34,201 bases of DNA from Paludibacteraceae bacterium (GCA_017547145.1 JAFYQJ010000004.1:1-34201), one strand, 5' to 3'; counted from the stretch's first letter, positions 8,560 through 15,955 are shown. Numbers and translations: made by a program. Notes: generated from the sequence alone by a model not told the origin.

Positions 8560-9084
8560 TTATTTCTTTTTTGGAGAAAGCATTATTATCATTCGTTTGC
8601 CTTCAAGAGTAGGGAGTGAGTCTACTTTTGCAATTTCTTCTAAATCGTTTGCGAAACGAAGTAATAAAACTTCACCTTGCTCTTTAAATAAAATTGAGCG
8701 ACCTTTAAAAAATACGTATGCTTTTACTTTACAACCTTCGTTTAAAAAACTTTGTGCATGCTTTAGTTTAAAATTGTAATCGTGGTCATCTGTTTGTGGT
8801 CCAAATCGAATTTCTTTAACTACAATTTTAGTCGCTTTGGCTTTCATTTCTTTTTCACGCTTTTTTTGCTGATAAAGAAATTTTTGATAGTCTATAATTT
8901 TACAAACTGGAGGATTAGCATTAGGAGAAATTTCAACTAGGTCTAAACCTTGTTCTTCTGCTAAATTACGAGCCTGCTCGATGTTATAAACTCCTTGTTC
9001 AACATTGTCGCCGACAAGTCGCACTTCTTTTACACGAATTTGTTCGTTGATGCGATTAGAAAATTCTTTTTTGTCAATTCTCAT
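8560..9084 (-). CDS. infC: Translation initiation factor IF-3
   Basis: The 174-residue protein has the N-domain start [23 protein letters not shown], the linker [25 protein letters not shown] and the C-domain [21 protein letters not shown], ending LSPKKK as Bacteroidota IF-3 does. IF-3 binds the 30S subunit and controls start-codon fidelity. The start is an ATG here, not the AUU used for autoregulation in enterobacteria. A -7 element (TATTTTTG, minus strand, 9122-9129) lies about 40 bases upstream. thrS, often found just upstream of infC, is absent from this window. Confidence 0.98.
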   Translation of the reverse strand: MRIDKKEFSNRINEQIRVKEVRLVGDNVEQGVYNIEQARNLAEEQGLDLVEISPNANPPVCKIIDYQKFLYQQKKREKEMKAKATKIVVKEIRFGPQTDDHDYNFKLKHAQSFLNEGCKVKAYVFFKGRSILFKEQGEVLLLRFANDLEEIAKVDSLPTLEGKRMIIMLSPKKK

Positions 9085-9121
9085 TAAAAAATATTTAATC
9101 CTCTTGCTTGTTTTGAGCGTG

Positions 9122-9129
9122 CAAAAATA
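9122..9129 (-). promoter_or_regulatory. -7 promoter element of infC-rpmI-rplT
   Basis: TATTTTTG on the minus strand matches TAnnTTTG, 37 bases before the infC ATG. It lies just downstream of a hairpin that would end transcription from the preceding gene. No upstream TTTG is seen at 17-20 bases. Confidence 0.5.
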
Positions 9130-9148
9130 ATCTATTTTTTTTACATAT

Positions 9149-9180
9149 AAAAAATATTTACGAAAAAAGTTCCGTAAATA
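9149..9180 (-). terminator. Terminator downstream of the small membrane protein gene
   Basis: On the minus strand TATTTACG and CGTAAATA pair (plus-strand 9173-9180 and 9155-9162) around a 10-base loop, followed by six T residues (9149-9154). The stem is AT-rich with only two G-C pairs, so it is moderate, but its place between two same-strand genes fits. Confidence 0.5.
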
Positions 9181-9209
9181 AAATATGTTTTAAATATAAA
9201 AGCCTTTGT

Positions 9210-9380
9210 TTAGTTTATGTGCTTGTTTAATATAACATGACCAATTAAACCAATGACCATGCATGATAAAGCTACCCATAAATAACTATTTTCTTGTTGG
9301 CTTGAAAAGTTGTGAATAATTAGTATAATAACACCCACCAATACTAATAAAATTCCTAAATTTTTAAGTAGTTCTTTCAT
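9210..9380 (-). CDS. Small two-helix membrane protein, function unknown
   Basis: The ATG at 9380 gives a 56-residue protein beginning MKELLKNLGILLVLVGVII. Two hydrophobic segments (about 6-22 and 30-50) are separated by a polar turn with HNFSSQQ, and the tail is NKHIN. A start 15 codons earlier (9425) would add a Lys/Arg/Asn-rich stretch unlike a membrane protein start, so the shorter form is preferred. I do not recognise a characterised family. It is followed by its own hairpin and lies upstream of infC on the same strand. Confidence 0.65.
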   Translation of the reverse strand: MKELLKNLGILLVLVGVIILIIHNFSSQQENSYLWVALSCMVIGLIGHVILNKHIN

Positions 9381-9468
9381 CTTAAAATGATTTTTCCGCA
9401 AATTAACACATTTTTTTTTGTACAATGAAAAAAAAAAGAGGAAAAGAATAAAATAAATCGAAATCTAT

Positions 9469-9476
9469 TATTTTTG
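9469..9476 (+). promoter_or_regulatory. -7 promoter element of a small lipoprotein gene
   Basis: TATTTTTG matches TAnnTTTG and lies 28 bases before the ATG at 9505. No TTTG is visible at the expected upstream spacing. Confidence 0.4.
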
Positions 9477-9504
9477 TGCCCTAAATAATAAGGGTAACTA
9501 TATA

Positions 9505-9678
9505 ATGAAATTCTATTTATTACTATTTTTTGTGGTTACATTTTTCTGTTCCTGTGGTACAAAAAAAGAAAAGCAAGGGGTGTCTGAACATTTTTCTGAT
9601 ACAGATGTTGTTAGTAGTGATATAGAGGTAGAGAGGACCTCTGTAGAGGTGAAGGTGTTAGATGATAGAACTCATTAA
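9505..9678 (+). CDS. Small putative lipoprotein (57 residues)
   Basis: The frame starts MKFYLLLFFVVTFFCSCG and ends at TAA 9676-9678. It has a short charged start, a hydrophobic core and a cysteine at 15 or 17 followed by GTKKEKQ, a plausible though not ideal lipobox. The mature part is acidic and Val/Ser-rich (VSSDIEVERTSVEVKVL) with no recognised domain. A -7 element lies 28 bases upstream. Its last 21 bases overlap the 3' end of the convergent HSDR_N-like gene. The signal sequence and promoter argue for a real gene; it could also be a degraded remnant. Confidence 0.5.
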   Translation: MKFYLLLFFVVTFFCSCGTKKEKQGVSEHFSDTDVVSSDIEVERTSVEVKVLDDRTH

Positions 9679-10128
9679 TTCTTCGAATGATGGAATTTCT
9701 TTAAAGAATTTATATTTGCGTAAATTGTAATCTATTTCGCAAAAGAAGTGCTCTAGTCCGTTGCTAACGAGTAGGTATTTAGCTTTTAATGGAATGTTAT
9801 AAGTAGCTATTTGATCAAAAACTTCTTGAGTTATAGCAATGTTTGGAGCTTTGTATTCTATTATTAGTGTTGGATTTGCGTTTTCGTCGTAAAAAATGGA
9901 GTCACATCGTTTTGGCATCCCATTAATGTTTAATTTAATCTCGTTTCCAAATCTTCCAATAGGATATTTTTTATTGATAATAAGAAATTCAATAACATTT
10001 TGTCTTACCCATTCCTCTGGAGTTAAAATGACAAATCTTTTTCTAATTTTATCAAAAATGTATGTTTTCCCCTCTATGTTTTTTATATTAAAAGAGTATT
10101 CAGGTAAATTTAGGGTATTTGTTTTCAT
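9658..10128 (-). CDS. HSDR_N-type protein with a PD-(D/E)xK nuclease-like fold
   Basis: The 156-residue protein resembles the free-standing HsdR N-terminal domain proteins (HSDR_N_2) common in Bacteroidota. The core motif is D76 in RCDSIFY, then E91-Y-K93 in LIIEYKAP, a D-x14-ExK pattern, followed by QEVFDQIATYN (101-111), a QxxxY-like element. The catalytic residues look intact. No restriction-modification genes are nearby, and the family often sits beside holA and housekeeping genes, so a role in restriction should not be assumed. It is divergent from the AMP nucleosidase gene and shares a symmetric promoter region with it. Confidence 0.8.
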   Translation of the reverse strand: MKTNTLNLPEYSFNIKNIEGKTYIFDKIRKRFVILTPEEWVRQNVIEFLIINKKYPIGRFGNEIKLNINGMPKRCDSIFYDENANPTLIIEYKAPNIAITQEVFDQIATYNIPLKAKYLLVSNGLEHFFCEIDYNLRKYKFFKEIPSFEELMSSII

Positions 10129-10154
10129 ACGATTTACTTATCTTTGCAAAGATA
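10118..10154. promoter_or_regulatory. Back-to-back divergent promoters sharing a 16-bp perfect palindrome
   Basis: TATCTTTGCAAAGATA (10139-10154) is a perfect palindrome formed by two -7 elements meeting head to head. The plus-strand element (10139-10146) also has TTTG at 10118-10121, 17 bases upstream, a full promoter for the AMP nucleosidase gene. The minus-strand element (10147-10154) lies 18 bases before the start of the HSDR_N-like gene and has no visible upstream TTTG. Confidence 0.7.
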
Positions 10155-10185
10155 CGAAAGAATATTTTAATTTTTTTTTGTGTTT

Positions 10186-10959
10186 ATGAAGACGAAAAAA
10201 GAGATAGTAGAAAATTGGCTAACACGTTATACAAAAAGGCCTTTAAATGAATTTGGCAAGTATATTTTGCTGACGAATTTTAATCATTATGTAGAGCTTT
10301 TTGCAGAATGGTTTAATGTCCCAATATATGGGAAAGAAGGAAATATGCCTAATGCCTCTTTTGACGAAATAACAATTATAAATTTTGGAATAGGAAGTCC
10401 TAATGCAGCTTTGATAATGGATTTATTATCGGCAGTGCAACCAAAGGCTACATTGTTTTTAGGAAAATGCGGAGGATTGAAAGATAAAAATCAAGTGGGA
10501 GATTATATTTTGCCAAGTGCAGCTATTCGTGGTGAGGGAACTTCTAATGATTATTTTCCAATAGAAGTCCCAGCTTTGCCTGCTTTTAGTTTACAACGTG
10601 CGGTGTCTTCTAATATTAGAGATTTTGGTAAAGATTATTGGACTGGCACGGTTTATACTACAAATAGACGTGTGTGGGAGCATGATGATGATTTTAAAAA
10701 TGTTTTACGAAAAACACGTGCAATGGCGGTTGATATGGAAACGGCTACGTTGTTTAGTGTAGGATTTTATAATGGCATCCCTACAGGAGCTTTGCTTTTA
10801 GTGTCTGATATGCCGATGTTTGAAGAAGGAATTAAAACAGAACAAAGTGATAAAAAGGTTACAGAAAATTTTGTGAGTGAGCATCTAAAAATAGGTGTTA
10901 AGTCGTTAAGTTCTTTGAAAAATAATAGTCGAACAATTAAACATTTACGCTTTGAATAG
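10186..10959 (+). CDS. amn: AMP nucleosidase
   Basis: The product is about 257 residues when started at the ATG 10186; the frame also has a GTG two codons earlier (10180), which I disfavour. It belongs to the nucleoside phosphorylase/MTA nucleosidase fold, with INFGIGSPNAALIMDLL, FLGKCGGLKDKNQVGDYILP and the ribose/base block AVDMETATLFSVGF. Bacteroidota proteins of this short form are annotated as AMP nucleosidase, splitting AMP into adenine and ribose 5-phosphate. It lacks the extra N-terminal domain of the enterobacterial enzyme. It starts the run amn-holA-DUF3276-fabG from a complete TTTG-N17-TATCTTTG promoter. Confidence 0.88.
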   Translation: MKTKKEIVENWLTRYTKRPLNEFGKYILLTNFNHYVELFAEWFNVPIYGKEGNMPNASFDEITIINFGIGSPNAALIMDLLSAVQPKATLFLGKCGGLKDKNQVGDYILPSAAIRGEGTSNDYFPIEVPALPAFSLQRAVSSNIRDFGKDYWTGTVYTTNRRVWEHDDDFKNVLRKTRAMAVDMETATLFSVGFYNGIPTGALLLVSDMPMFEEGIKTEQSDKKVTENFVSEHLKIGVKSLSSLKNNSRTIKHLRFE

Positions 10960-10965
10960 AAAGTT

Positions 10966-11979
10966 GTGGCTGAAGTTGCTATTACATATGAACAATTGAT
11001 ATCTTCGTTTAAGAAGCGAGATTTTCGTTCTATTTATTTTTTTATGGGTGAAGAGGCTTATTATATTGATAAGTTGTCGGATTATTTAATGGAGAATGTG
11101 GTATCAGACGAGAATAAAGCTTTTGATCAAACTGTTGTTTATGGAAAAGATGTTGATATTGATACCGTGATAAATTTAGCCAAACGTTATCCTATGATGT
11201 CCGATAAACAACTTGTTGTTGTAAAGGAGGCTCAACAGCTGAAATCTTTAAATCGTTTGACATTCTATTTACAAAAACCGTTGTCGAGTACAATTCTTGT
11301 TTTTTGCTATAAATACGGAACATTAGACAAGCGAAAATCTGTTTATAATGCAATAAATAAAGCAGGAATTGTTTTTGATTCTAAAAAAGTTTATGATAAT
11401 CAAGTAGCAGGGAAAGTTATAGAAATAGCTAAAGAAAAAGGGCTTTCGATAGATATGAAGTCTGCAAATATAATTGCTGATTTTTTGGGTTCTGATTTGA
11501 GTAAAATATCAAATGAGATTGATAAATTGCAAATTGCATTGCCCGAAGGTGCTGTTGTTACACCTACTGATATTGAGCGAAATATAGGAATAAGTAAGGA
11601 TTATAATAATTTTGAACTTGTAGATGCTTTGGCTGTAAAAAATATAGAAAAAGTAAATCGTATAGTTGACTATTTTCGTCAAGATAAAAACGGGAATCCG
11701 CTAGTGGTAACGCTATCAGTTATTTTTAATTTCTTTGCTAATTTGTTGATTTACTCAACATTAAAAGATAAGTCGAAAATGAATGTTGCTTCTGTTCTAA
11801 AAATAAATCCTTTTTTTGTGACGCTTTATCAGAAAGCAGCTGTGAACTATGATACGCAAAAAATAATAAGAATTATATCTTATATTAGAGAAACAGATGC
11901 AGGAAGTAAAGGTGTGGGGGATTTGATAATGGGAGAAAACGAATTGCTTAAATTACTTGTGTTTAAAATATTGCATTGA
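10966..11979 (+). CDS. holA: DNA polymerase III delta subunit
   Basis: The 337-residue protein starts AEVAITYEQLISSFKKRDFRSIYFFMGEEAYYIDKL, the Bacteroidota HolA pattern, with AAA+-like domains and the conserved C-terminal helical region ending ELLKLLVFKILH. Delta opens the beta clamp in the clamp loader. The start is GTG at 10966, 6 bases after the amn stop; no in-frame ATG is close, and the N-terminal alignment supports it. It is co-transcribed with amn. The adjacency amn-holA and the nearby HSDR_N-like gene recur in Bacteroidales as far as I recall. Confidence 0.92.
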   Translation: MAEVAITYEQLISSFKKRDFRSIYFFMGEEAYYIDKLSDYLMENVVSDENKAFDQTVVYGKDVDIDTVINLAKRYPMMSDKQLVVVKEAQQLKSLNRLTFYLQKPLSSTILVFCYKYGTLDKRKSVYNAINKAGIVFDSKKVYDNQVAGKVIEIAKEKGLSIDMKSANIIADFLGSDLSKISNEIDKLQIALPEGAVVTPTDIERNIGISKDYNNFELVDALAVKNIEKVNRIVDYFRQDKNGNPLVVTLSVIFNFFANLLIYSTLKDKSKMNVASVLKINPFFVTLYQKAAVNYDTQKIIRIISYIRETDAGSKGVGDLIMGENELLKLLVFKILH

Positions 11980-12053
11980 AAATATATTTTTAAAATTGAA
12001 GAATTTTTTATTTCTTTGCTAGATAGATTGTTAAATGAAAGACCTTTTGATTA

Positions 12054-12374
12054 ATGGAAGAATTTAAAAAGCCTCAACAAGAACGTGAAATTGTTTTTTC
12101 GAAAGCAATAAAAGCTGGTAAACGTATCTATTATTTAGACGTTAAAAAGAGTCGTAACGAAGAAATGTTTTTGTCTGTTACGGAAAGTAAAAAGAAAATA
12201 GTAGGTGATGATGCCTCTCAAGTTTCTTTCGAGAAACATAAAATATTTCTCTATAAAGAAGATTTTGAAAAATTTATGGATGGGATGCGTGAAGTAATTG
12301 ATTTTATTCAAGAAAACCAAAATGTTGAGCAAAAATCGGTTGTCGATGATTTGGATATAAATTTTGAAATTTAA
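12054..12374 (+). CDS. DUF3276 / PUR-family nucleic-acid-binding protein
   Basis: The 106-residue protein has the Bacteroidota PUR-alpha-like pattern: an N-terminal EIVFSKAIKAGKRIYYLDVKKSRNEEMFLSVTESKK strand-rich repeat and IFLYKEDFEKFMDGMREVIDFI. PUR repeats bind single-stranded DNA or RNA. A short acidic tail (about 88-106) follows. It lies 74 bases after holA and 3 bases before fabG, so it is probably co-transcribed with fabG. The physiological role in bacteria is not established. Confidence 0.85.
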   Translation: MEEFKKPQQEREIVFSKAIKAGKRIYYLDVKKSRNEEMFLSVTESKKKIVGDDASQVSFEKHKIFLYKEDFEKFMDGMREVIDFIQENQNVEQKSVVDDLDINFEI

Positions 12375-12377
12375 AAC

Positions 12378-13124
12378 ATGACATTATTAACTGGAAAAGT
12401 AGCTCTTGTGACAGGTGCTGCACGTGGTATTGGTCGAGCAGTGGCTATGCGTTATGCAGAAGAGGGTGCAGATGTGGCTTTTGTAGTGCAAAAAGCTGAT
12501 GAAAGAGCTTCTTCTTTAGAAGCAGAACTTCTTGCTTATGGTGTTCGGGCAAAGGCATATGTGGCAAATGTTTCAGATTTTGAATTGGTTAAACAACTAG
12601 TTGCACAGGTAAAAGCTGATTTCTCGAGAATAGATATATTGGTAAATAATGCAGGTATAACAAAAGATGGTTTGATGTTGCGAATGACAGAATCTCAATG
12701 GGATGATGTTATAAATGTAAATCTTAAATCAGCATTTAACTTTGTTCATGCAGTAGCTCCTGTTATGCTCTCGCAACGTTCAGGGAGTATTATAAATATG
12801 TCGTCGGTTGTAGGAGTACATGGTAATGCTGGTCAAGCCAACTATTCGGCATCGAAAGCAGGTATGATTGCTCTTACAAAATCTATTGCACAAGAGTTTG
12901 GTGCAAGGGGAGTGCGTGCAAATGCTATTGCTCCCGGATTTATAGAGACGGATATGACTGCTAAATTACCTGAAACTTTACGAGAAGAGTGGTGTCGCAC
13001 AATTCCGCTTCGCCGTGGTGGTACTACTTCCGATGTGGCTTCTGTTGCTTTATTTTTGGCTTCAGATATGGCATCTTATGTTACGGGGCAAGTTATTCAG
13101 GTAGATGGTGGTATGGCCATGTAG
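12378..13124 (+). CDS. fabG: 3-oxoacyl-[acyl-carrier-protein] reductase
   Basis: The 248-residue short-chain dehydrogenase has the cofactor motif TGAARGIGR (12-20), NNAG (90-93), catalytic S143, Y156 and K160 (NYSASKAG) and the C-terminal YVTGQVIQVDGGMAM expected of FabG. It reduces 3-ketoacyl-ACP with NADPH in fatty-acid elongation. It begins 3 bases after the DUF3276 stop and is followed by a hairpin. Other SDR reductases share the motifs, but length and the C-terminal signature favour FabG. Confidence 0.92.
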   Translation: MTLLTGKVALVTGAARGIGRAVAMRYAEEGADVAFVVQKADERASSLEAELLAYGVRAKAYVANVSDFELVKQLVAQVKADFSRIDILVNNAGITKDGLMLRMTESQWDDVINVNLKSAFNFVHAVAPVMLSQRSGSIINMSSVVGVHGNAGQANYSASKAGMIALTKSIAQEFGARGVRANAIAPGFIETDMTAKLPETLREEWCRTIPLRRGGTTSDVASVALFLASDMASYVTGQVIQVDGGMAM

Positions 13125-13198
13125 TTTTAGAAGGGTGTGTATGATATATTATTTTTATTAGAAATCAGCTGCGAGCTCCACTTTTCATAATAATGATT

Positions 13199-13225
13199 TA
13201 AGGCTGCAGTAAGTATGCAGCCTTA
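13199..13225 (+). terminator. Hairpin terminator after fabG, possibly acting in both directions
   Basis: TAAGGCTGCA (13199-13208) and TGCAGCCTTA (13216-13225) form a perfect 10-bp stem with a 7-base loop, followed by GTATTTTC, a weak T-tract. It lies between the convergent fabG and vWA genes. Confidence 0.65.
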
Positions 13226-13254
13226 GTATTTTCAAAATTAATCTCAAATAGGTA

Positions 13255-13902
13255 TCACTCTTCGTCGAAGAAAGAACCTGTAGGCATTGCTTCCTCTTCT
13301 TCAATGCAATAATTAAAACGCTCACGACAACGGCGTTCACGTGCAAACATGGCCATGGTACCTACTTCGTCTTGTTTAAACTCCAAGTGTTCGTCAATTG
13401 CAAAGTTTTGTGCCATGGTTTCAACGTCAAGGTTATCAGTGCCAATAAGTGTGAAGGTCCAATTTTGTTTCTTCAGTTTTTCAATCATTGTCCGAATCAT
13501 TTTTAGTGTCCATTCATCACTGCTATTTTCTTCACCATCAGTAATGACTGTAACAAGTACGTTGTCACCTTCTTCTATCTGAACATTAACTTTAGATATG
13601 GCTTTGCCCATAGCGTCATAAAGTGGAGTAGCCGCAGAAGGATTATAGGATTTCCAATCAAGATTTTTAGTCTGTTCGGCAGGTGTGTTGTCATAATGCC
13701 ATTTTGTATGATCACTATCAAAGGTTACCAATGTGACATACTGCTTTGTGCTAGGAAATTTCTCTTGCATTTGGCGGACAGTTTGAAGAGTTTCGTTCAT
13801 TCCCGAAAAGGCTTGTTTGCGAATAATTGACATAGAACCACTTTCGTCAACGATAATTAGGTTAAAAACACGTTTTTCTTTTGAATCATTTTTCTTTTCC
13901 AT
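13255..13902 (-). CDS. von Willebrand factor A (VWA) domain protein
   Basis: The 215-residue soluble protein is almost entirely one vWA domain with an intact metal-ion-dependent adhesion site: DESGSM (D19, S21, S23), T92 in AATPLYDA and D122 in TDGEEN. No signal peptide or membrane segment is present, so it is cytoplasmic, like TerY-type vWA proteins. The tail is acidic (EEEEAMPTGSFFDEE). It is divergent from the sigma/macro-like fusion gene across 120 bases. A metal-dependent protein-protein interaction role is known for the fold; a partnership with the divergent gene is inferred from position only. Confidence 0.85.
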   Translation of the reverse strand: MEKKNDSKEKRVFNLIIVDESGSMSIIRKQAFSGMNETLQTVRQMQEKFPSTKQYVTLVTFDSDHTKWHYDNTPAEQTKNLDWKSYNPSAATPLYDAMGKAISKVNVQIEEGDNVLVTVITDGEENSSDEWTLKMIRTMIEKLKKQNWTFTLIGTDNLDVETMAQNFAIDEHLEFKQDEVGTMAMFARERRCRERFNYCIEEEEAMPTGSFFDEE

Positions 13903-14022
13903 AATCTTAATTTTTTAATGAATACTATTTTTATTTGCTTTTACCTATTAGAAGAAGATTTCAAGAAAAAATTAAGTAGAGGTGCTAATTTTTTTATAAT
14001 TTTCGAAAAAAAATAAAAGGTC
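13903..14022. promoter_or_regulatory. Shared intergenic region with an 11-bp inverted repeat
   Basis: Between the divergent vWA and fusion genes, CTTAATTTTTT (13906-13916) is the exact reverse complement of AAAAAATTAAG (13966-13976), 49 bases apart. No good TAnnTTTG element is found on either strand; a near match (TTTATTTG) lies at about 13930-13937 on the plus strand. The arms are AT-only apart from one pair, so chance is possible. Confidence 0.35.
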
Positions 14023-15072
14023 ATGTATCGGCAGTTATCAGATAGAGCTATTATTGAGGGGTTTCGCAGGGGTGATTCAGATATTATAAGTGAGTATTTT
14101 TATGGATATTGCGATATAGGTTATCGTCTGTTTGATCAACGTTATCAACTTAGCGAAAAAGAGAATCTAGACTTTATGTCGTTGGCTCATCAATATGCCA
14201 TCTATCTCATGGAACATAATTGGAAACCTTTGGAAGACCGTTCTGATAAAGTTAGTCTAAAAACATGGTTTATCAACGGGTTCCGTTTTGTTGTACTCGA
14301 TGCATTAAAGTGGTATCGGAAGGAGTATGGTAGCATTATGTTTGAAGACTATTTGCAGACTTTTAATCTTGATGGTAATCTTCGTTTGCACTTCAATAAA
14401 GTAGTGGAGGATTTGTGCAAAAATGCACCATTAAGTCGTCATGACAGGCTCATAATAGATATGATGTTGTTACGTGGATTCAAGGGAAAAGAAATAGCTT
14501 TAGAACTTGGAATGACTCCATCAGCCATTTCTCAAAGATACAATAAGTTGAAAGAACAAATTATAGTGCCGTATTTCAAGAGTAACTTTGATATGGACTT
14601 TGAAACACCAGAGGTTATAGACGAACAAGACTTTATGTGTAAAGAAATATGTGTACCGGCTATGTCACGATTAATGAGTTGTTTCGATGAATACGAAATG
14701 AAACAGAAGAGAATAACACCGGATCATATAACGCAACTCGAACCAAACGAAATCTTTGTATTTGGAAGCAATTTGAAAGGTTTGCATGGAGGAGGTGCTG
14801 CTTATATAGCTTATAGTAAATTTGGAGCTATTATGGGACAGGGCGTTGGACTTCAAGGTAAAAGTTATGCCATTCCAACTATGCAAGGTGGAGTAGACAC
14901 CATCCGTCCTTATGTAGATGAGTTTATACGATTTGCCAAAGAAAATAGGAATTTAACTTTCCTTGTCACTCGTATTGGCTGTGGCATAGCAGGGTTTACT
15001 GATAAGGATATTGCCCCTTTGTTTAAGAAGGGACACGAAGTTGATAATATTATTCTCCCAGAAGGGTGGTGA
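14023..15072 (+). CDS. Fusion of a sigma-factor-like N-terminal half to an A1S_2505-type macro-like domain
   Basis: The 349-residue protein has two parts. Residues about 5-185 look like a sigma-70/ECF-type factor: a helical region 2-like part (IIEGFRRGDSDIISEYF; LKTWFINGFRFVVLDALKWYRKE) and a region 4-like helix-turn-helix (LSRHDRLIIDMMLLRGFKGKEIALELGMTPSAISQRY, about 138-173). Residues about 229-349 match the A1S_2505-type 'phage non-structural protein' family: IFVFGSNLKGLHGGGAA (244-260), GQGVGLQGKSYAIPTMQGG (272-290) and TRIGCGIAGF (316-325). The glycine-rich loops resemble macro-type nucleotide or ADP-ribose binding folds; this is inference. About 40 acidic linker residues join the halves. 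It may be a transcription regulator that senses a nucleotide. Confidence 0.75.
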   Translation: MYRQLSDRAIIEGFRRGDSDIISEYFYGYCDIGYRLFDQRYQLSEKENLDFMSLAHQYAIYLMEHNWKPLEDRSDKVSLKTWFINGFRFVVLDALKWYRKEYGSIMFEDYLQTFNLDGNLRLHFNKVVEDLCKNAPLSRHDRLIIDMMLLRGFKGKEIALELGMTPSAISQRYNKLKEQIIVPYFKSNFDMDFETPEVIDEQDFMCKEICVPAMSRLMSCFDEYEMKQKRITPDHITQLEPNEIFVFGSNLKGLHGGGAAYIAYSKFGAIMGQGVGLQGKSYAIPTMQGGVDTIRPYVDEFIRFAKENRNLTFLVTRIGCGIAGFTDKDIAPLFKKGHEVDNIILPEGW

Positions 15073-15081
15073 TATAGGTTA

Positions 15082-15594
15082 TCAAAAATCTAGATCTAGT
15101 CCATCAAAAACATTTTTAAGAACAGATTTTGATATTAAGGTTTGTAAATCATCCGCGTCAGCAGAACATTGATAATACATTTCTCCGTCTTGAGTAGGAA
15201 TTAATTCAAAAGTAAAGCCAACTCCAGAATTTAATTCTGTAAACGTCCAAATTTTTTCGGATTCAGTGGCCTGTAGTTCACTTAAAACTATATCTAGGTT
15301 ATCATACAAATCAAGTATGTTTTTAGCAGCATTATCATTTTCTGATCTCTTTACAAGAATGTCACGAAAACTCTCCCTACGAATTTTTGTGTCTTCAGAA
15401 AATTCAAGCATCCAGTTTAAAATCTCTTTAAAATCATCAAAACTTTCAAAGTCAGACATGGAGTTTGCTACTGCCAATTGAAAGCGAACAGCATCTTCTA
15501 TTTCATCACTGTAACTATTAGGATTGTTCTTGTTTTTACAAGAACTTAACAATAGAATTGCTAACATAATGATAAGCGAAAAACTCTTTTTCAT
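15082..15594 (-). CDS. Putative lipoprotein, function unknown
   Basis: The 170-residue protein has a lipoprotein signal peptide, MKKSFSLIIMLAILLLSSC, with lipobox LSSC and C19. The mature part is helical and acidic (DDFKEILNWMLEFSED, DLYDNLDIVLSELQ), with a beta-like centre (WTFTELNSGVGFTFELIP) and an aspartate-rich end. No known domain is recognised. It has a well-formed promoter (TTTG-N20-TACCTTTG) just upstream. It converges on the sigma/macro-like fusion gene with a 9-base gap and belongs to the same accessory stretch. Confidence 0.7.
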   Translation of the reverse strand: MKKSFSLIIMLAILLLSSCKNKNNPNSYSDEIEDAVRFQLAVANSMSDFESFDDFKEILNWMLEFSEDTKIRRESFRDILVKRSENDNAAKNILDLYDNLDIVLSELQATESEKIWTFTELNSGVGFTFELIPTQDGEMYYQCSADADDLQTLISKSVLKNVFDGLDLDF

Positions 15595-15617
15595 ATTCTA
15601 TAAATATTAGGTTAATA

Positions 15618-15649
15618 CAAAGGTAATTTATTGAGTAAGAATAAACAAA
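15618..15649 (-). promoter_or_regulatory. Promoter of the lipoprotein gene
   Basis: On the minus strand TTTG (15646-15649), 20 bases, then TACCTTTG (15618-15625), a match to the Bacteroidota consensus, 23 bases before the ATG. Confidence 0.65.
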
Positions 15650-15675
15650 TTTGTATTTTAAATTTTTTAAAATTG

Positions 15676-15948
15676 TCAATATTTGAAAAACAAATTGATA
15701 AAGTGTATTGCAAGATTTATGGCAAGGATATTGTGAGCTGCTATTCCCGTTTCTGTACCACAGAAAGTATCTAAAATATTACCTTCCTGTTGTTAGTAAA
15801 AATCTTTCAATACTTCCGTTATTTTGAATACATACAGCCAAATCGCCCTTGTTGAGATGATATTTGTAGAATTTGATAATTTATACTTGTCATAGTGCAG
15901 ATCAATAGCTATAGATATGACTTTATCATCTTCTTTAGTACAAAGCAT
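15676..15948 (-). pseudogene. Frameshifted remnant of an unidentified gene
   Basis: Three protein-like stretches on the minus strand lie in successive frames. First is MLCTKEDDKVISIAIDLHY, from ATG 15948. Next is FYKYHLNKGDLAVCIQNNG...LLTTGR, which stops at a TAA. Then, one base later, comes NILDTFCGTETGIAAHNILA...NLFFKY, ending in TGA (15676-15678). A single base difference joins the second and third. No intact frame covers the region. The protein family is not recognised. Confidence 0.5.
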
Positions 15949-15955
15949 GAATAAA

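Noticed and set aside
9658-10128. Restriction-modification system
   Set aside because: Only a free-standing HSDR_N-like domain is present, without helicase, methylase or specificity genes.
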